DNA of 64,000 nt from Protopterus annectens (Eukaryota > Chordata > Ceratodontiformes > Protopteridae): assembly GCF_019279795.1 (NCBI RefSeq), contig NC_056732.1, positions 176,266,325 through 176,330,324 on the forward strand, in the 5' to 3' direction. The notes beneath the pieces were generated by a model. That model was not told the origin of the DNA, did no database searches, and saw nothing but the letters and a program-made list of their open reading frames with translations. Shown here piece after piece: positions 1 to 11,109 of the stretch (its first letter is position 1; every line of letters starts with the position of its first letter). The position numbers were made by a program, and so were the translations under genes.

Positions 1-464
1 GGAGAAGGTACAAAGATTACCACAAAGAAAATCAAGGGTTAGCATGGCTTATCTTACAGCCAAGAACTACAACAGTTTGTTCTCTTCTCTGCGTATTATA
101 ATTTTCTTAAAGAATACATATTCCTGATTTAGAGAATTAAAAGACCCCTTACATTTTGAAACACTTTCTTGAAATACGCTCTGCTGCCCTGAACTCAAGA
201 AGACACTTGACCTCATTAAAAATTAATATCAATCATGCCTTGAAATGTGACTTCATATGTCAAAAACTCCCACAGTTATGGAATTTATTCCTTTTCTTAG
301 TTAAACTTAGCCAATTTGATCCATATGTTTGATTAGGAAATGGATGACTACAGCGGCACCTGCACATTCCAGTATGGGATCTGGAGCATCAACTTCATCA
401 ATGGCAAATAGACAGTGGGCTTGTTCTCCAAAAACAAGAAACTATGAGCCAGTCAGGTGGTCAA
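1..464. other. No recognisable feature
   Basis: AT-rich sequence with no convincing coding exon, repeat head or tail. A short open stretch near 341-412 starts with ATG but stops after 23 codons; I cannot place it in a family. It may be a diverged upstream part of the RT relic that follows. Confidence 0.4.
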
Positions 465-740
465 GTGAATGGTGTTGATGCCAGTCCTTTCACAAAGGAA
501 ACTGCTATGAAGAAACTAAAAAAAAAATAAAAAAGGTTTGACAAGGTGGTTTGCCAGATGTGATTTCTAGAATTCTTAGAGAACTGAGTGGAGAACTAGT
601 ATTCACTCATAATATCTTCACAAAACTGTTAAGTGTGAGGTAAGATTCCCAAAGACTGGAAGAAGAAAGGTGTGATTCCCTTTGCAAAGATGGAAGGTGG
701 ACGGAAGGCAAGACTGGTGGAATGGCCTTAACATCACTGC
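465..740 (+). pseudogene. CR1-like reverse transcriptase relic (N-terminal RT part)
   Basis: A short, frameshifted fragment of LINE ORF2. In one plus frame it reads GLPDVISRILRELSGEL followed by an IF-x-KLL stretch; after a frame change it reads RFPKDWKKKGVIPFAKMEGG-like text. That order matches the CR1/L2 RT start (PDGI-x-RVLKEL, then the P-x-DWK-x-A-x-V-x-P-x-FKKG block). An upstream SPFTKETAMKKLKKK segment fits the linker ahead of RT block 0. No catalytic RT motif survives and both ends fade into unrecognised DNA. The family assignment rests on motif order only. It is an old, dead insertion. Confidence 0.5.
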
Positions 741-765
741 CTCAGGTCAACATGAACAATGCATA

Positions 766-962
766 ATAATGGCAAAAATATGAAAGAAATACATAATTGG
801 AGGGGGAAGTGTCCATAAAAATGATACTGAGAATCAATGCTACTCATACTGAGTGGTCTAAAGTTGTTGTAAAATGGCCTAAAACTCATTGTCTGACCAC
901 AATGTCAAAAATGAGTAATAATGCCCAAAAATATGAAAGACATACGTAACAGGAGGGGAAGC
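766..962. repeat. Imperfect direct repeat pair, about 42 bp, spaced 150 bp
   Basis: The stretch at about 769-808 (TGGCAAAAATATGAAAGAAA...) recurs at about 918-960, with both ending in GGAGGGG-AAG. It looks like two units of a degenerate tandem repeat with a period near 150 bp. Nothing coding is seen. Confidence 0.45.
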
Positions 963-1269
963 ACAAGCTGCAAGAAAAGCTTAAATGGAACCAGCAGCAT
1001 CATATTTTAAATGGTTTAAACTTAAATAAACAGAGTTCTAAGATGGCAAAGAAGGCAGATGGAGAAATAACATGCATAAAACGCGTCATTACCAGTAGAA
1101 GGCAAGACTTTATTTTCCGTCTGATAGATAGCTGGTAAGACGCCATCTAGATTATTGCTTGCAGCTTTGGTGACCTCATTTTCACGGTGGTATAGTGAGA
1201 ATAGAGGTAGTATAAAAGAAGTTGACAAAAATTGTGCCTGATCTGTAGCAGAAACCATATAAAGAATGC

Positions 1270-1390
1270 TTACATGTGCTTAATATTATTTATTTATTTA
1301 TTGACCAGGAAAGTCCACTGGGTCACTGACCCATTTTCAGTGGAAGCCCGGGGAGAAAAGCTCCACAGTAGTACATTGAAAATAGACATT
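1270..1390 (-). mobile_element. L2/Rex1-like LINE 3'-end fragment
   Basis: On the minus strand this is a short 3' UTR end. It shows a GGAGCT-like box, a line ending in CCACTGAAAATGGGTCAGTG, the CCCAGTGGACTTTCCTGGTC block and a terminal (AAAT)n tract. The same end closes the long LINE at 28822-31908 and recurs near 5.77, 8.46, 17.4 and 25.25 kb. It is severely 5' truncated, as is normal for LINE copies. Confidence 0.65.
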
Positions 1391-1849
1391 TACTAAAAAA
1401 AAAATAAAACATAAAAAATATGTATTGTTTTAAAGAAATGATATAAATTGTGGGAAAAAAAGATGAAAATGTTTAAGTACCTCAACAGAATCCAGAGTAC
1501 AAGTGAGTACACTCGCCAGATAAGATATACACAAGAAAAAAAGAGCATGATTTGAAGATACTAGGTAGAAGGCTCATGGGAAAGTCAGTAAAGTATGTTT
1601 TCACAAAAAGAATCGTAAATAACTGATTCAGTCATGCTGAAAGAGTGGCAATATTTACAATAGTGAGAGAACTTAAGAATACATAGTAAATAAATAAGGT
1701 AATTCTTATGTTGGATAGAAGAAAGAATGAATGAGCTGTTGGTTAAATTGGATCGTCAGTTTATGTAGAAGGTAGGGAAATGGTCAGATTAGGTTGTTCA
1801 ATTATTCCTTATCTGCCACTAAATGTATGTTTCACTTCATAGCCCTCAA
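1391..1849. other. No recognisable feature
   Basis: A-rich intergenic DNA. It may be further diverged LINE 3' UTR next to the preceding fragment. No open reading frame of note. Confidence 0.4.
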
Positions 1850-2110
1850 TTTCTGCTCAAGAATCAGGGACAAAGCCAAAAAATAATGAGGTCAAAGGTC
1901 TAAAACCAGGGACAATTTTTAATTATTCGAATTCACTTAAAAAGTAAAAAATTAGACAGATTTTGTGTTCTGAACAATAAGTATGAAACTCTAATGTTTA
2001 CAATTAATGACTGACTATAATCCTTAGTGATTTTCCAGAAAAATCAAACATTTTTATGAGTACAGGGCAAAACTATGAGGCAAAATAGGAGAAGTTCTGC
2101 AAAATTCAAA
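1850..2110. repeat. Dispersed repeat, third copy of the 48.9-49.17 kb sequence
   Basis: Collinear with 48900-49170 (and its duplicate near 55.05-55.3 kb). Shared blocks include TCTGAACAATAAG, GAAACTCTAATGT, TAATCCTTAG, TTTACCAGAAAAATC-like text and TATGAGGCAAAATA. In the 49-kb copies this DNA lies just downstream, in minus orientation, of the Penelope-like element and overlaps the end of a conserved 128-codon ORF. A copy here without Penelope sequence suggests it belongs to a separate element or to a Penelope terminal repeat. Confidence 0.5.
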
Positions 2111-3934
2111 GAAGGTTGAGAGCTATGTTCCTATGTTTAAAAAGGGAATTATGAGACAGTGAAGTTTCCCTCCAATATCCCAAATCAGCTCCAGATACCA
2201 ATATCAGCTATACAATTCTGTACACTTAGTGAGTCAGCCAGGTTATTTTTTCTTATGGCCTTTGTAAAGCTCATATTGCCTTGCATAATATATTTTATGT
2301 TTCTGTTTCAATAGTTTTTCTTTTGCTGGCATCCTGCCAGCCATCTCTGACTCTGTTATTTAGTACTAGTTTGGTGCCCTCTGCACTTTCTCTGTGCAGT
2401 ATTTAGACAGTAGTGAAAGATAAGAATAAACACATTCTGTCATGCTGCCATCATTAGGAGTCATGTGAATGTAGATGATAGTTTCTTCTTTTTCACAACA
2501 AGCCACATTCTGTCCTATATTATTTAGGTGGAGTACTTTACTAGGTTAAAGTAACCTTTCAAAAAAAAAAAACTACTGTTGTTTTCATGTATAGAAAGTA
2601 GTTTTGCAGAACAGTATTGTTCTCTGCATTTTTATACAGGAAGCAGATGTAGTGTTTCAGGTTTTTGTCTCCCACCCTTTGAGAAAGAGGGTAAGGCTTT
2701 TTTGTTTTTTTCCGCCTGTGTTCCAAAACTTGAGGAGTTGCTAGGAAACACGAGCCTGCTTAAACAAGCCTCTGCTTCCATAGTGAAAGACAGGTCTGCC
2801 TGCAGAAGCTGCACTTACTGTGTTAAAAGTACAAAGAGCTAGTGTTAATCTTTGCTTTTTCCTGCATTCTTTCAACACACCCTAACCGACTACGACTACC
2901 CTGCAATAAATGAATTAAGTTGGGGGTCTGAGAGCTGCCAAGCATCCAGAAGCCATGGATTTATATATTCTCCAAGGTGCATTTTTAGAGCTTTTTTCAA
3001 TCTTTTAATCCAAGGATGACTGAAACAAAAATCATATGCATGGAAAAGAAATTCAGTCCTACTTTTTTATTTCACGGAAGAAATAAGCTGTATCCATGTT
3101 TCAATGCTCAAACCTAACCAAACACCAGTTTACAATAAACTGAGAAGACAAATGCTTGTGAGGATACATATATCAATAAATAATACCTGCCCCTGCCCCC
3201 CCCCATCTAAAAATCTAAAAATAGGTAGTCAAGTTTCTGTGTATCCCCCTCTGATTTAAAATTGGGATTAAAAATAAGGCATAAATGACCACAGTCATAC
3301 TTCTAGCTGCTGCTGCTATAATCATTATATACAACATGTCTCCTCACCCCCATCCACAAAAGGCAATCACCTTCTGTGTACCTTTCTGATGTCAGGCTAG
3401 GTCAAAACTGAAAAATCAAATAAAACATATCTGCCAGACATATATAAATAACATGCTTATTTACTCTCACCCAAAAGATAGCCACCTGTATATGCATCAG
3501 ATGTCTGAATGTGAGGAAAATGAAAAAAAATGACTACAATAATGATTCTAACATGTTACTTCTAAAGACATTATAGTGTTCCTATACAAGCTACAGTGAC
3601 CCTCTATGAAGTTTGTGAGGAAATTTAAAGAAACAATTACCATACTGTTCCCAGCCCAACTCATGATAAAGTGATGTCTGAGATTTAGGTGGTATGTTAA
3701 AGAAATAATGGCATCGTCTCCAGCTCCCCACACAGGTACAGAGATCTTCTGTATAAAGCTATGAGCAGGCTGGTTTTAGACTAGGTGGGGTTCAGGGCAG
3801 AGGCAATTATTAAATTCATTCAAAATCAACTAATACAGCCTTGGTGTGTGGTGGCCACCAGCTCTCTGAAGTTCTGAAGTTCTGGATATTCTGTGATGCA
3901 TTTATTCCTTATTTTTTTTCACTGACCACAGTTA
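2111..3934. other. No recognisable feature
   Basis: Scanned on both strands. It contains short A runs (2561-2572), a C run (3195-3206) and small open frames that overlap each other on opposite strands. I see no motif, tail or tRNA-like box. Confidence 0.5.
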
Positions 3935-4700
3935 AACCAAGCAAATGACAACTGGACCCATTACTTTCATCCAGATAATCCTCACCACACAGTTATAGCC
4001 ATTTCTATATACAATTCAGACAGCTGAATGGGACAAAAGAGGATGACCATATAATGTATTTCACTTTTTTTCAAACAAACAGTTGCCCCCACATTAAAAC
4101 ATTGCATGTTGCTTCACATAATTACATTAGTCCTGGAAAGCCAAACCAATAAGCAAACAGCAGCAGACAGCTAGCCATTTTCATCTACAGAATACAGCCC
4201 CAACAATTATCCCTATTCTGTCTGTGCATATCAGGTGTCAGTTAAGTAGTCAATCTTACTTCTTATAAATGCATACTAGTCCTGCAAAGCCAGACAGTGA
4301 ATGTTTAAACTGAGAAAATGACAAGAGGGTCAATTACTTTCATCCACTCATCCTCAACCTTCCACTCAGCAGTTATAGCCATGACATCTGATGTTATGTC
4401 ATATTATTTCATCTCCACAGTCCAGACAAACAAGTTGCAACATATTAAAGTATTCCAATCCAAATTGCTACACACAATTCAGAAAGTCAGAGAAATATTG
4501 CCAAAATCATCTGACTGATGACTGCCAGCATTATTGTAAAAATAGTAACAACACATCTCACCACACCATTCCTCTCATCGCAACTGTCTACACAAATCAC
4601 AAAGCCAGAAATATTTTCAAAATATCTGGTTGATCACCACCAGCAATATTGTAAAAATATCTCAAAAACACTGTGCTATTCCTTCCATGTCTGTGAAAAA
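3935..4700. repeat. Degenerate tandem-like repeats
   Basis: Segments recur with a spacing of roughly 370 bp. AATGACAACTGGACCCATTA at 3946 resembles the text at 4315, and both are followed by CTTTCATCCA and, further on, CAGTTATAGCCAT. TTAGTCCTGGAAAGCCA at 4128 resembles ACTAGTCCTGCAAAGCCA at 4273. A shorter echo, ATTGTAAAAATA, occurs at 4530 and 4648. This looks like a decayed satellite or a pair of old insertions. It is too diverged to set the period. Confidence 0.35.
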
Positions 4701-5574
4701 CTCTGCAGAATGTCCCTGATTTTGCTTCATAGTTTTCACATCTGCCTCTCAAGTCATACATCTCATTAAAAAAATGCCTTCGGGCCTCTTCACACCTACA
4801 TTTGAATTTTGGAAGGTCTGTACTCCTATGGCCTTGAAACATTTAAGGTTAATGTAATGTGGCTTTGAATCCCATAGAAACTAAAGCCCCAGCCTCAAGT
4901 GCATTTACTATCTGCAGGAGCACTTTATTTATTTCTTTGTTTTTTAGAGCAAAAAAACATTGCCCTAAAAATAGATAACTAAATGAAGAAAGAGCACCCC
5001 TACAGTTATGATGCTCCATGTGATTGTCTAGTTCACCTATACGTAAGGCTGACCCTGTCCACATCCAGCGTATTATTAGACAACAAGTACAGCATACTGA
5101 CAGTCACAGAAAAAAATGCCTGGATACCAGGATATAGGTGTTTAATGCGCAGTGACTGGAATACATATGTCCAATTGTATTTACTGATTATTCCAGTTTA
5201 AGAGAGTATACCAGTCTAGTTCTGTTTTATATTTTAGTATGATCTCAGAATTAATAGTTTACATTCATGTTTAATTAATTGGAATGGGTATACAAAAGTA
5301 GGAGCTGTACTAATATTAAAAATGTGTGTTTGGCCCATGGAAGAAATGCGATGATCAAAAGCTTTTTGGATTTTACCTTATTATTGCTTCAGAGTTTTTG
5401 TACCAATTACTTAAATATTTATTAAAAAGCTAGCATCTTTTAGCATCTGCAAACATTAAAATTAACTACTGATGGGATCAGAGAAGGATGCTACACTGAC
5501 AGAGATTTATTCATTTATAGCTTCTAATGTCCTTTATTTTTGTTTGTATCAACACATATTTTTTGATATAGAGA
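4701..5574. other. No recognisable feature
   Basis: Plain AT-rich DNA. Small open frames on both strands overlap each other and show no motif. Confidence 0.5.
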
Positions 5575-5715
5575 GTTATGATTAGGTCTAAAATCATAAC
5601 CAATTTACTGTGTGCTCAAAACATGGATGTCAAAAAATTAATTTTCAGACTGAAAAGCTTTAGAGTTGAATCTTGACATCCATGTCAAGACTACATAATA
5701 AGAGTTATGGTCAGA
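5575..5715. repeat. Dispersed repeat fragment shared with 47.96-48.06 kb
   Basis: Shares ordered blocks with 47965-48060: a GATTATG/TTATGATTAGG start, ATCATAACCA, ACATGGATG-CAA, and ACATAATAA followed by GAGTTAT or AAAGTTAT. Here a second inverted block, TTGACATCCATGTCAAGA, gives a small palindrome. Origin unknown. Confidence 0.4.
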
Positions 5716-5764
5716 GGCACTCAGTCGTAATTAGTTGTAGTGCATGAGGCTTTATCTTGTCGAT

Positions 5765-5890
5765 ATTTATTTATTAGAATTTGTTTACTGTGAAAATCCC
5801 ACTGGGTTATCTACCAATTTTCAGTGGAAGCCCAGGTAGAAAAAGCTCCATAGTAGAGTAACAAAGTTCAGCACAGCATTAAAACTACTC
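5765..5890 (-). mobile_element. L2/Rex1-like LINE 3'-end fragment (in unit 1)
   Basis: The minus strand reads a GGAGCTTTTTCTACCTGGGC-like box, CCACTGAAAATTGG, a CCCAGTGGGATTTTC block and terminal TAATAAATAAATA. It is the same 3' end as at 1270 and 28822. It was duplicated along with the unit. Confidence 0.6.
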
Positions 5891-6294
5891 TACTAGGATG
5901 TACCAGAATCAGATAATACAATAGCAACAACAGTATTTCCTGTGTGAGGAATCAACAGTTTTAAAAGCTTTTAGACACTTTGCTCTGCCGCACTTTTTTT
6001 TTTGTAGCAGAGAAGTATCTAACAGTTTTTAAAGCTGTTCCACTTGTCATAGCTGTTCTGTGGTGACCAGCACTGGCTGCTGTGATGCAGGTGCAATAAT
6101 CCTGGTGGCTTCACATACATGTATATATGTGACATCCTCGTATTTAAAAAGGTACAAAAGCCAAAGGGATTCACTCAAGAGTGGTGCTGGGTTTCTGTTG
6201 AAAATGAACCTTTGCTTCTTGCTAAAACCTCTGTATTAAAAGAGTTTGATCCCTTTCAAAAGTTCTTAAACCAGTAGAAACTTTAACAAGTTTC

Positions 6295-6449
6295 AGAAAA
6301 ATTCACATTTTGTCAGTTTTCTTGAAAGAAAGTTTATTCAGATTAGTGCTTTTGTCCATTTGGTATTTACATTTGATAAAATCTAGAAGACAAAAAGTGA
6401 ATCTGAATAAACTTTCTTTGAAGAAAACTGACTAAAGGTGAATTTTTCC
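6295..6449. repeat. Long imperfect hairpin (inverted repeat), unit 1
   Basis: The arm at 6295-6343 pairs with the arm at about 6399-6449; the core TTTCTTGAAAGAAAGTTTAT lies opposite ATAAACTTTCTTTGAAGAAA. Arms are about 50 bp with a few mismatches, and the loop is about 55 bp. It could be a small foldback MITE. I could not define a target duplication. Confidence 0.6.
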
Positions 6450-7489
6450 AAAATTCTGTTAGGCACATAAGCAGAAAACACCGGCTGGCTGCCCAAGTGA
6501 TGGCCTCTGCAATTGGCTGTTACCTCACAAGGAATTAATGGGCCAGGAAGGGCTCTCACCCTGTAAAGAATGAATGGGCCATTAGATTTTGAGGATGATT
6601 TGCAGACAATGGAAATTAAAAAAAAAAAAATAGATCAGTCCTTACTCTATTCCCTTGCCATGCAATTGAAATATTTCTAGATGAATTATAGTAATAAAAG
6701 ACATGTATAAGCTACCTTTCCTGCAATAGCTCAACATCAGTTTGTTTGCCATTAGGTTCTAGCAGCAGAAAATAAGGGAGGTAGCTTACACTTAAGACAT
6801 CTGCCATTTAACAGCTGTGCTAGGGAAAGATGCACAGGTTGCATTTTTGTATTTGTGTACTTGAGAAATGGAAAACAACAGTTAGAGGGCCCCAACTTAT
6901 CCTGTTTTTTGAGATTTTTTACAGTCCAGACTATTCATTCTGCTTGTTCATTGCTTTAGTGATACCTACAATGCAAGGTAAAGTCTTTGAACTCCCAGTG
7001 AGTCATAAAGATGCAAACCATTTGGCTTATAAACTGAAAACCATTTTCTAGTATTACTATCTCAGGAATTCCATGCCAAGCAAAAGATAGATTTCAGCAC
7101 TGGAATAGCACTTCGACTTGTGCTTTCACATAACTACACAACTTCTTTACATTTTTTACAGCAGTTAAAACACATATGAAAATGTGCAGTTTTGCACTGG
7201 AACAAGTCATCTTCCACTTTCATCCAACGGTAATAAGCAAAAGCATGAGCCAAAAGCTCTTCTTTTTGATTTTAGTTTTTTCAACATATAAGAGACTTCA
7301 CATTTCTGTTCAGACATCTTATGTCAATAAGGAACACCACACATACAAACACACACACACATATATATATGTGCATAAATAACTGGCATGAACACTCGAG
7401 TTGGCTAATGCTCTTCTGCTTTATATCTGCACTTTCTTTCTTTGTGCTTATCGGTATTGTGGGAATGAATAACCATGTAGTGCTTTCAG

Positions 7490-7735
7490 ACTTCTCAATG
7501 CTTTATTGTACTTTGCAAAATACCTTCTTAAATTTCATAATGCTTCACTGTGCTTTACAAAATAACTTTTTAAGTTTCTCAATGCTTTATTGTACTTTTT
7601 GAAATAACTTTTTAGCTTTCTCGATGCTTTACGAAATTCAGCAGAATAGATTTTCAACTTATTTACTGCTTTATGGAACTTAATGGAATACTTTCTCAGA
7701 CTTTGTGATGCTTTTATGAAATTTTCGATAAGTAA
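7490..7735 (-). repeat. 42-bp minisatellite, unit 1
   Basis: About six imperfect units of 42 bp on the plus strand, each beginning ATGCTTTATTG or a variant and ending in a TTT-TCTCG/A block. Because 42 is a multiple of three, the minus strand stays open across the array and encodes a 14-residue lysine-rich repeat. Confidence 0.75.
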
Positions 7736-7837
7736 AGGCAGAAATGCTGAAATCATCGCCTTTTGGAATTGGTAAAAACAAAATGCTAAAGTAGTTGCTT
7801 GGAAATGTATCGATAAAGGCAGGCATGGAACAGTCAT
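7535..7837 (-). CDS. Hypothetical 100-residue lysine-rich repeat ORF, copy 1
   Basis: Open from ATG to TGA on the minus strand. The N-terminal 40 residues are hydrophobic and aromatic. The rest is a 14-residue periodic sequence with units like KASRKLKSYFKKYN and KALRNLKSYFVKHS, an amphipathic helix pattern of K, L, Y and F. The ORF is kept open, with only a few replacements, in the duplicate at 10062-10364. The frame follows from the 42-bp period, so openness is weak evidence for translation. The nearby 70-residue ORF behind the primer-binding-like site also ends in a related ASRKLKRFVK stretch, so this could be the decayed coding part of a non-autonomous LTR element. No known family recognised. 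Confidence 0.3.
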   Translation of the reverse strand: MTVPCLPLSIHFQATTLAFCFYQFQKAMISAFLPLLIENFIKASQSLRKYSIKFHKAVNKLKIYSAEFRKASRKLKSYFKKYNKALRNLKSYFVKHSEAL

Positions 7838-8457
7838 GCATTATCACTTATTAAAGTCGTCCATTACAAAACATTCAAGAACTTTGCAATGCAACTGAGC
7901 AATTCACGAGCATTGCAATACTCCTGTAATCTTTTGTAAGAAACACCTTTCTTTAATACAAGAAACATGTTAAGCAATTGCACAATGTGAAAAATCTAAT
8001 TTTGGTTGCCTAAATTCAATGTCTTTTGAGGTATGTGCACTTTGTAAATGACTAAATGCAATACACTGAAATGTTCCCAAAATGGCGGCACCTTGCCAAG
8101 CAACTCTTTACAGTACAAGACGCACTCTGTTATGGCGATACTTTGTGAACAGCCACACCCAGCACAAGTACTTTTCTTCAAACAACCATGCTTCAACTGA
8201 ATTACACAAGATATTTGCACTTTACACACAGTGAACTCTTTGAAATACATGCACTGTAAGCACTTTTACACTATGGGATACCTAGGATGACTTCAGTTAC
8301 TTTTTTGATACCAGACAAAGTCATAGTTATGCCCAATCACAGCACTTTGCCCAACATAGCAGTCACCTTGCTTTATTTTTATTTCTCTACCATGCCCCTT
8401 TTCTTTTCTTATTATTATTCATTGTTCTGAGGCACTCAGTCATAATTAGTTGTAGTG

Positions 8458-8580
8458 CTATTTATTTATTAGAATTTGTTTACTGTAAAAATCCCACTGG
8501 GTTATCTACCAATTTTCAGTGGAAGCCCAGGTAGAAAAAGCTCCATAGTAGAGTAACAAAGTTCAGCACAGCATTAAAAC
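8458..8580 (-). mobile_element. L2/Rex1-like LINE 3'-end fragment (in unit 2)
   Basis: Duplicate of the fragment at 5765-5890, nearly identical. Confidence 0.6.
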
Positions 8581-8841
8581 TACTCTACTAGGATGTACCA
8601 GAATCAGATAATACAATAGCAACAACAGTATTTCCTGTGTGAGAAATCAACAGCTTTAAAAGCTTTTAGACACTTTGCTCTGCCACACTTTTTTTCATAG
8701 CTGTTCTGTGGTGACCAGCACTGGCTGCTGTGATGCAGGTGCAATAATCCTGGTGGCTTCACATACATGTATATATGTGACATCTTCACTCAAGAGTTTG
8801 ATCCCTTTCAAAAGTTCTTAAACCAGTAGAAACTTTAACAG

Positions 8842-8976
8842 TCAGTTTTCTTGAAAGTAAGTTTATTCAGATTAGTGCTTTTGTCCATTTGGTATTTACA
8901 TTTGATAAAATCTAGAAGACAAAAATGTGAATCTGAATAAACTTTCTTTGAAGAAAACTGACTAAAGGTGATTTTT
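8842..8976. repeat. Long imperfect hairpin, unit 2
   Basis: Duplicate of the hairpin at 6295-6449. The left arm (8842-8880) is shortened because the outermost bases are missing. The right arm is at about 8933-8976. Confidence 0.55.
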
Positions 8977-10014
8977 TCCAAAATTCCGTTAGACACATAA
9001 GCAGAAAACACCTCCTGGCTGCCCGAGTGATGGCCTCTGCAATTGGCTGTTACCTCACAAGGAATTAATGGGGCAGGAAGGGCTCTCACCCTGTAAAGAA
9101 TGAATGGGCCATTAGATTTTGAGGATGATTTGCAGACAATGGAGATTAAAAAAAAAAAAAAAAGATCAGTCCTTACTCTATTCCCTTGCCATGCAATTGA
9201 AATACTTCTGGATGAATTATAGTAATAAAAGGCATGTATAAGCTAGCTTTCCTGCAATATTTCAATGTCAGTTTGCTTGCCATTAGGTTCTAGCAGCAGA
9301 AAATAAGGGAGGTAGCTTACACTTAAGACATATGCCATTTAACAGCTGTGCTAGGGAAAGATGCACGGGTTGCATTTTTGTATTTGTGTACTTGAGAAAT
9401 GGCAAACAACAGTTAGAGGGCCCCAACGTATCCTGTTTTTTTGAGATTTTTTACAGTCCAGACTAGTCATTCTGCTTGTGCATTGCTTTAGTGATACCTA
9501 CAATGCAAGGTAAAGTCTTTGAACTCCCAGTGAGTCATAAAGATGTAAACCATTTGGCTTACAAACTGAGAACCATTTCCTAGTATTACTATCTCAGGAA
9601 TTCCATGCCAAGCAAAGATAGATTTCAACACTGGAATAGCACTTCGACTTGTGCTTTCACATAACTACACAACTTCTTTACATTTTTACAGCAGTTTAAA
9701 CACAAATGAAAATGTACAGTTTTGCACTGGAACAAGTCATCTTCCACTTTCATCCAACGGTAATAAGCAATAGCATGAGCCAAAAGCTCTTCTTTTTGAT
9801 TTTAGTTTTTTCAACATATAAGAGACTTCACATTTCTGTTCAGACATCTTATGTCAATAAGGAACACCACACATACAAACACACACACACATATATATAT
9901 ATGTGCATAAGTAACTGGCATGAATACTCGAGTTGGCTAATGCTCTTCTGCTTTATATCTGCACTTTCTTTCTTTGTGCTTATCGGTATTGTGCGAATGA
10001 ATAACCATGAAGTG

Positions 10015-10255
10015 CTTTTTCTCGATGCTTTATTGCACTTTGCGAAATACCTTCTTAAATTTCATAATGCTTCACTGTGCTTTACGAAATAGCTTTTTAA
10101 GTTTCTCGATGCTTTATTGTACTTTTTGAAATAACTTTTTAGCTTTCTCGATGCTTTATGAAACTCAGCAGAATAGCTTTTCAACTTATTTACTGCTTTA
10201 TGGAACTTAATGGAATACTTTCTCAGACTTTGTGATGCTTTTATGAAATTTTTGA
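10015..10255 (-). repeat. 42-bp minisatellite, unit 2
   Basis: Duplicate of the array at 7490-7735, with the same unit order and scattered substitutions. Confidence 0.75.
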
Positions 10256-10364
10256 TAAGTAAAGGCAGAAATGCTGAAATCATTGCCTTTTGGAATTGGT
10301 AAAAACTAAATGCTAAAATAGTTGCTTGGAAATTTATTGATAAAGGCAGGCATGGAACAGTCAT
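10062..10364 (-). CDS. Hypothetical 100-residue lysine-rich repeat ORF, copy 2
   Basis: Same length and frame as the ORF at 7535-7837, differing at roughly ten residues. It has the same 14-residue KASRKLKSYFKKYN-type repeat. Both copies are free of stops and frameshifts, while the DNA around them has small indels. That is mildly suggestive of past coding, but the repeat period alone could explain it. Confidence 0.3.
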   Translation of the reverse strand: MTVPCLPLSINFQATILAFSFYQFQKAMISAFLPLLIKNFIKASQSLRKYSIKFHKAVNKLKSYSAEFHKASRKLKSYFKKYNKASRNLKSYFVKHSEAL

Positions 10365-10940
10365 GCATTATCACTTATTGAAGTCGTCCATTACAAAAAC
10401 ATTCAAGAACTTTGCAATGCAACTGAGCAATTCACGAGCATTGTAATACTCCTGTAATCATTTGTAAGAAACACATTTATTTAATACAAGAAACATGTTA
10501 AGCAAAAAAAATCAGATTTTGGTTGCCTAAATTCAATGTCTTTTGAGGTATGTGCACTTTGTAAACGACTAAATGCAATACACTGAAATGTTTCCAAAAT
10601 GGCGGCACCTTGCCAAGCAACTCTTTACAGTACAAGGCGCACTCTGTTATGGCGACACTTTGCGAACAGCCACACCCAGCACAAGTACTTTTCTTCAAAC
10701 ATCCATGCTTCAATTGAATTACACAAGATAGTTGCACTTTACACACACTGAACTCTTTGAAATACATGCACTGTAAGCACTTTTACACTATGGGATACCT
10801 AGAATGACTTCAGTTACTTTTTTGATACCAGACAAAGTCATAGTTATGCCCAATCACAGCACTTTGCCCAACATAGCAGCCACCTTGCTTTATTTTTATT
10901 TTTCTACCGTGCCCCTTTTCTTTTCTTATTATTATTCATT

Positions 10941-11109
10941 GTTATTTATTAAATTCTTTTCCTTTTTTTATGCCCAGCATACTTTCTTTGTGCTCGTTTT
11001 ACTCTAGCCATGCCCAGTTATGTCTTAAACACACTCTTTCTGCCTTAAACATGCTTGTTTATCTTAAACACATTTGTTTCATCAAACACTTTTACATTAA
11101 ACATTTTCT
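10941..11109. repeat. Degenerate 20-24-bp repeats, CTTAAACA type
   Basis: A run of imperfect units between about 11025 and 11107, each containing CTTAAACA or a variant (TTAAACACACTC, TTAAACATGC, TTAAACACATTTG, ATCAAACAC, TTAAACATTTTC). Not recognised as a known satellite. Confidence 0.4.

Larger units (their letters stand above)
5716..8423. repeat. Tandem duplication, unit 1 (about 2.7 kb)
   Basis: This segment and 8424-10940 are direct head-to-tail copies, a few percent diverged. Both begin with GAGGCACTCAGTC-TAATTA and end in the TTTCTTATTATTATTCATTG block. Each unit carries, in the same order, a LINE 3' fragment, a hairpin, an AC/AT microsatellite, a 42-bp minisatellite and a terminal block. 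Unit 1 has extra bases in several places, for example a stretch after 5995. The copies share substitutions with neither flank, so the event is an ordinary local duplication that has aged. Confidence 0.85.
8424..10940. repeat. Tandem duplication, unit 2 (about 2.5 kb)
   Basis: Second copy of 5716-8423; the junction lies at the repeated GAGGCACTCAGTC. It lacks about 25 bp near 8450 and some bases near 8695 and 8780 that unit 1 has. It ends at ATTATTATTCATTG near 10943, beyond which the sequence is unique. Confidence 0.85.

Noticed and set aside
341..412. Possible host exon starting ATGGATGACTACAGCGGCAC
   Set aside because: Only 23 codons before a stop, no splice signals I trust, and the downstream sequence reads as a LINE RT relic.
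6830..7051. 73-residue plus-strand open frame in tandem unit 1
   Set aside because: The duplicate in unit 2 does not keep this frame open, so there is no sign of coding constraint.
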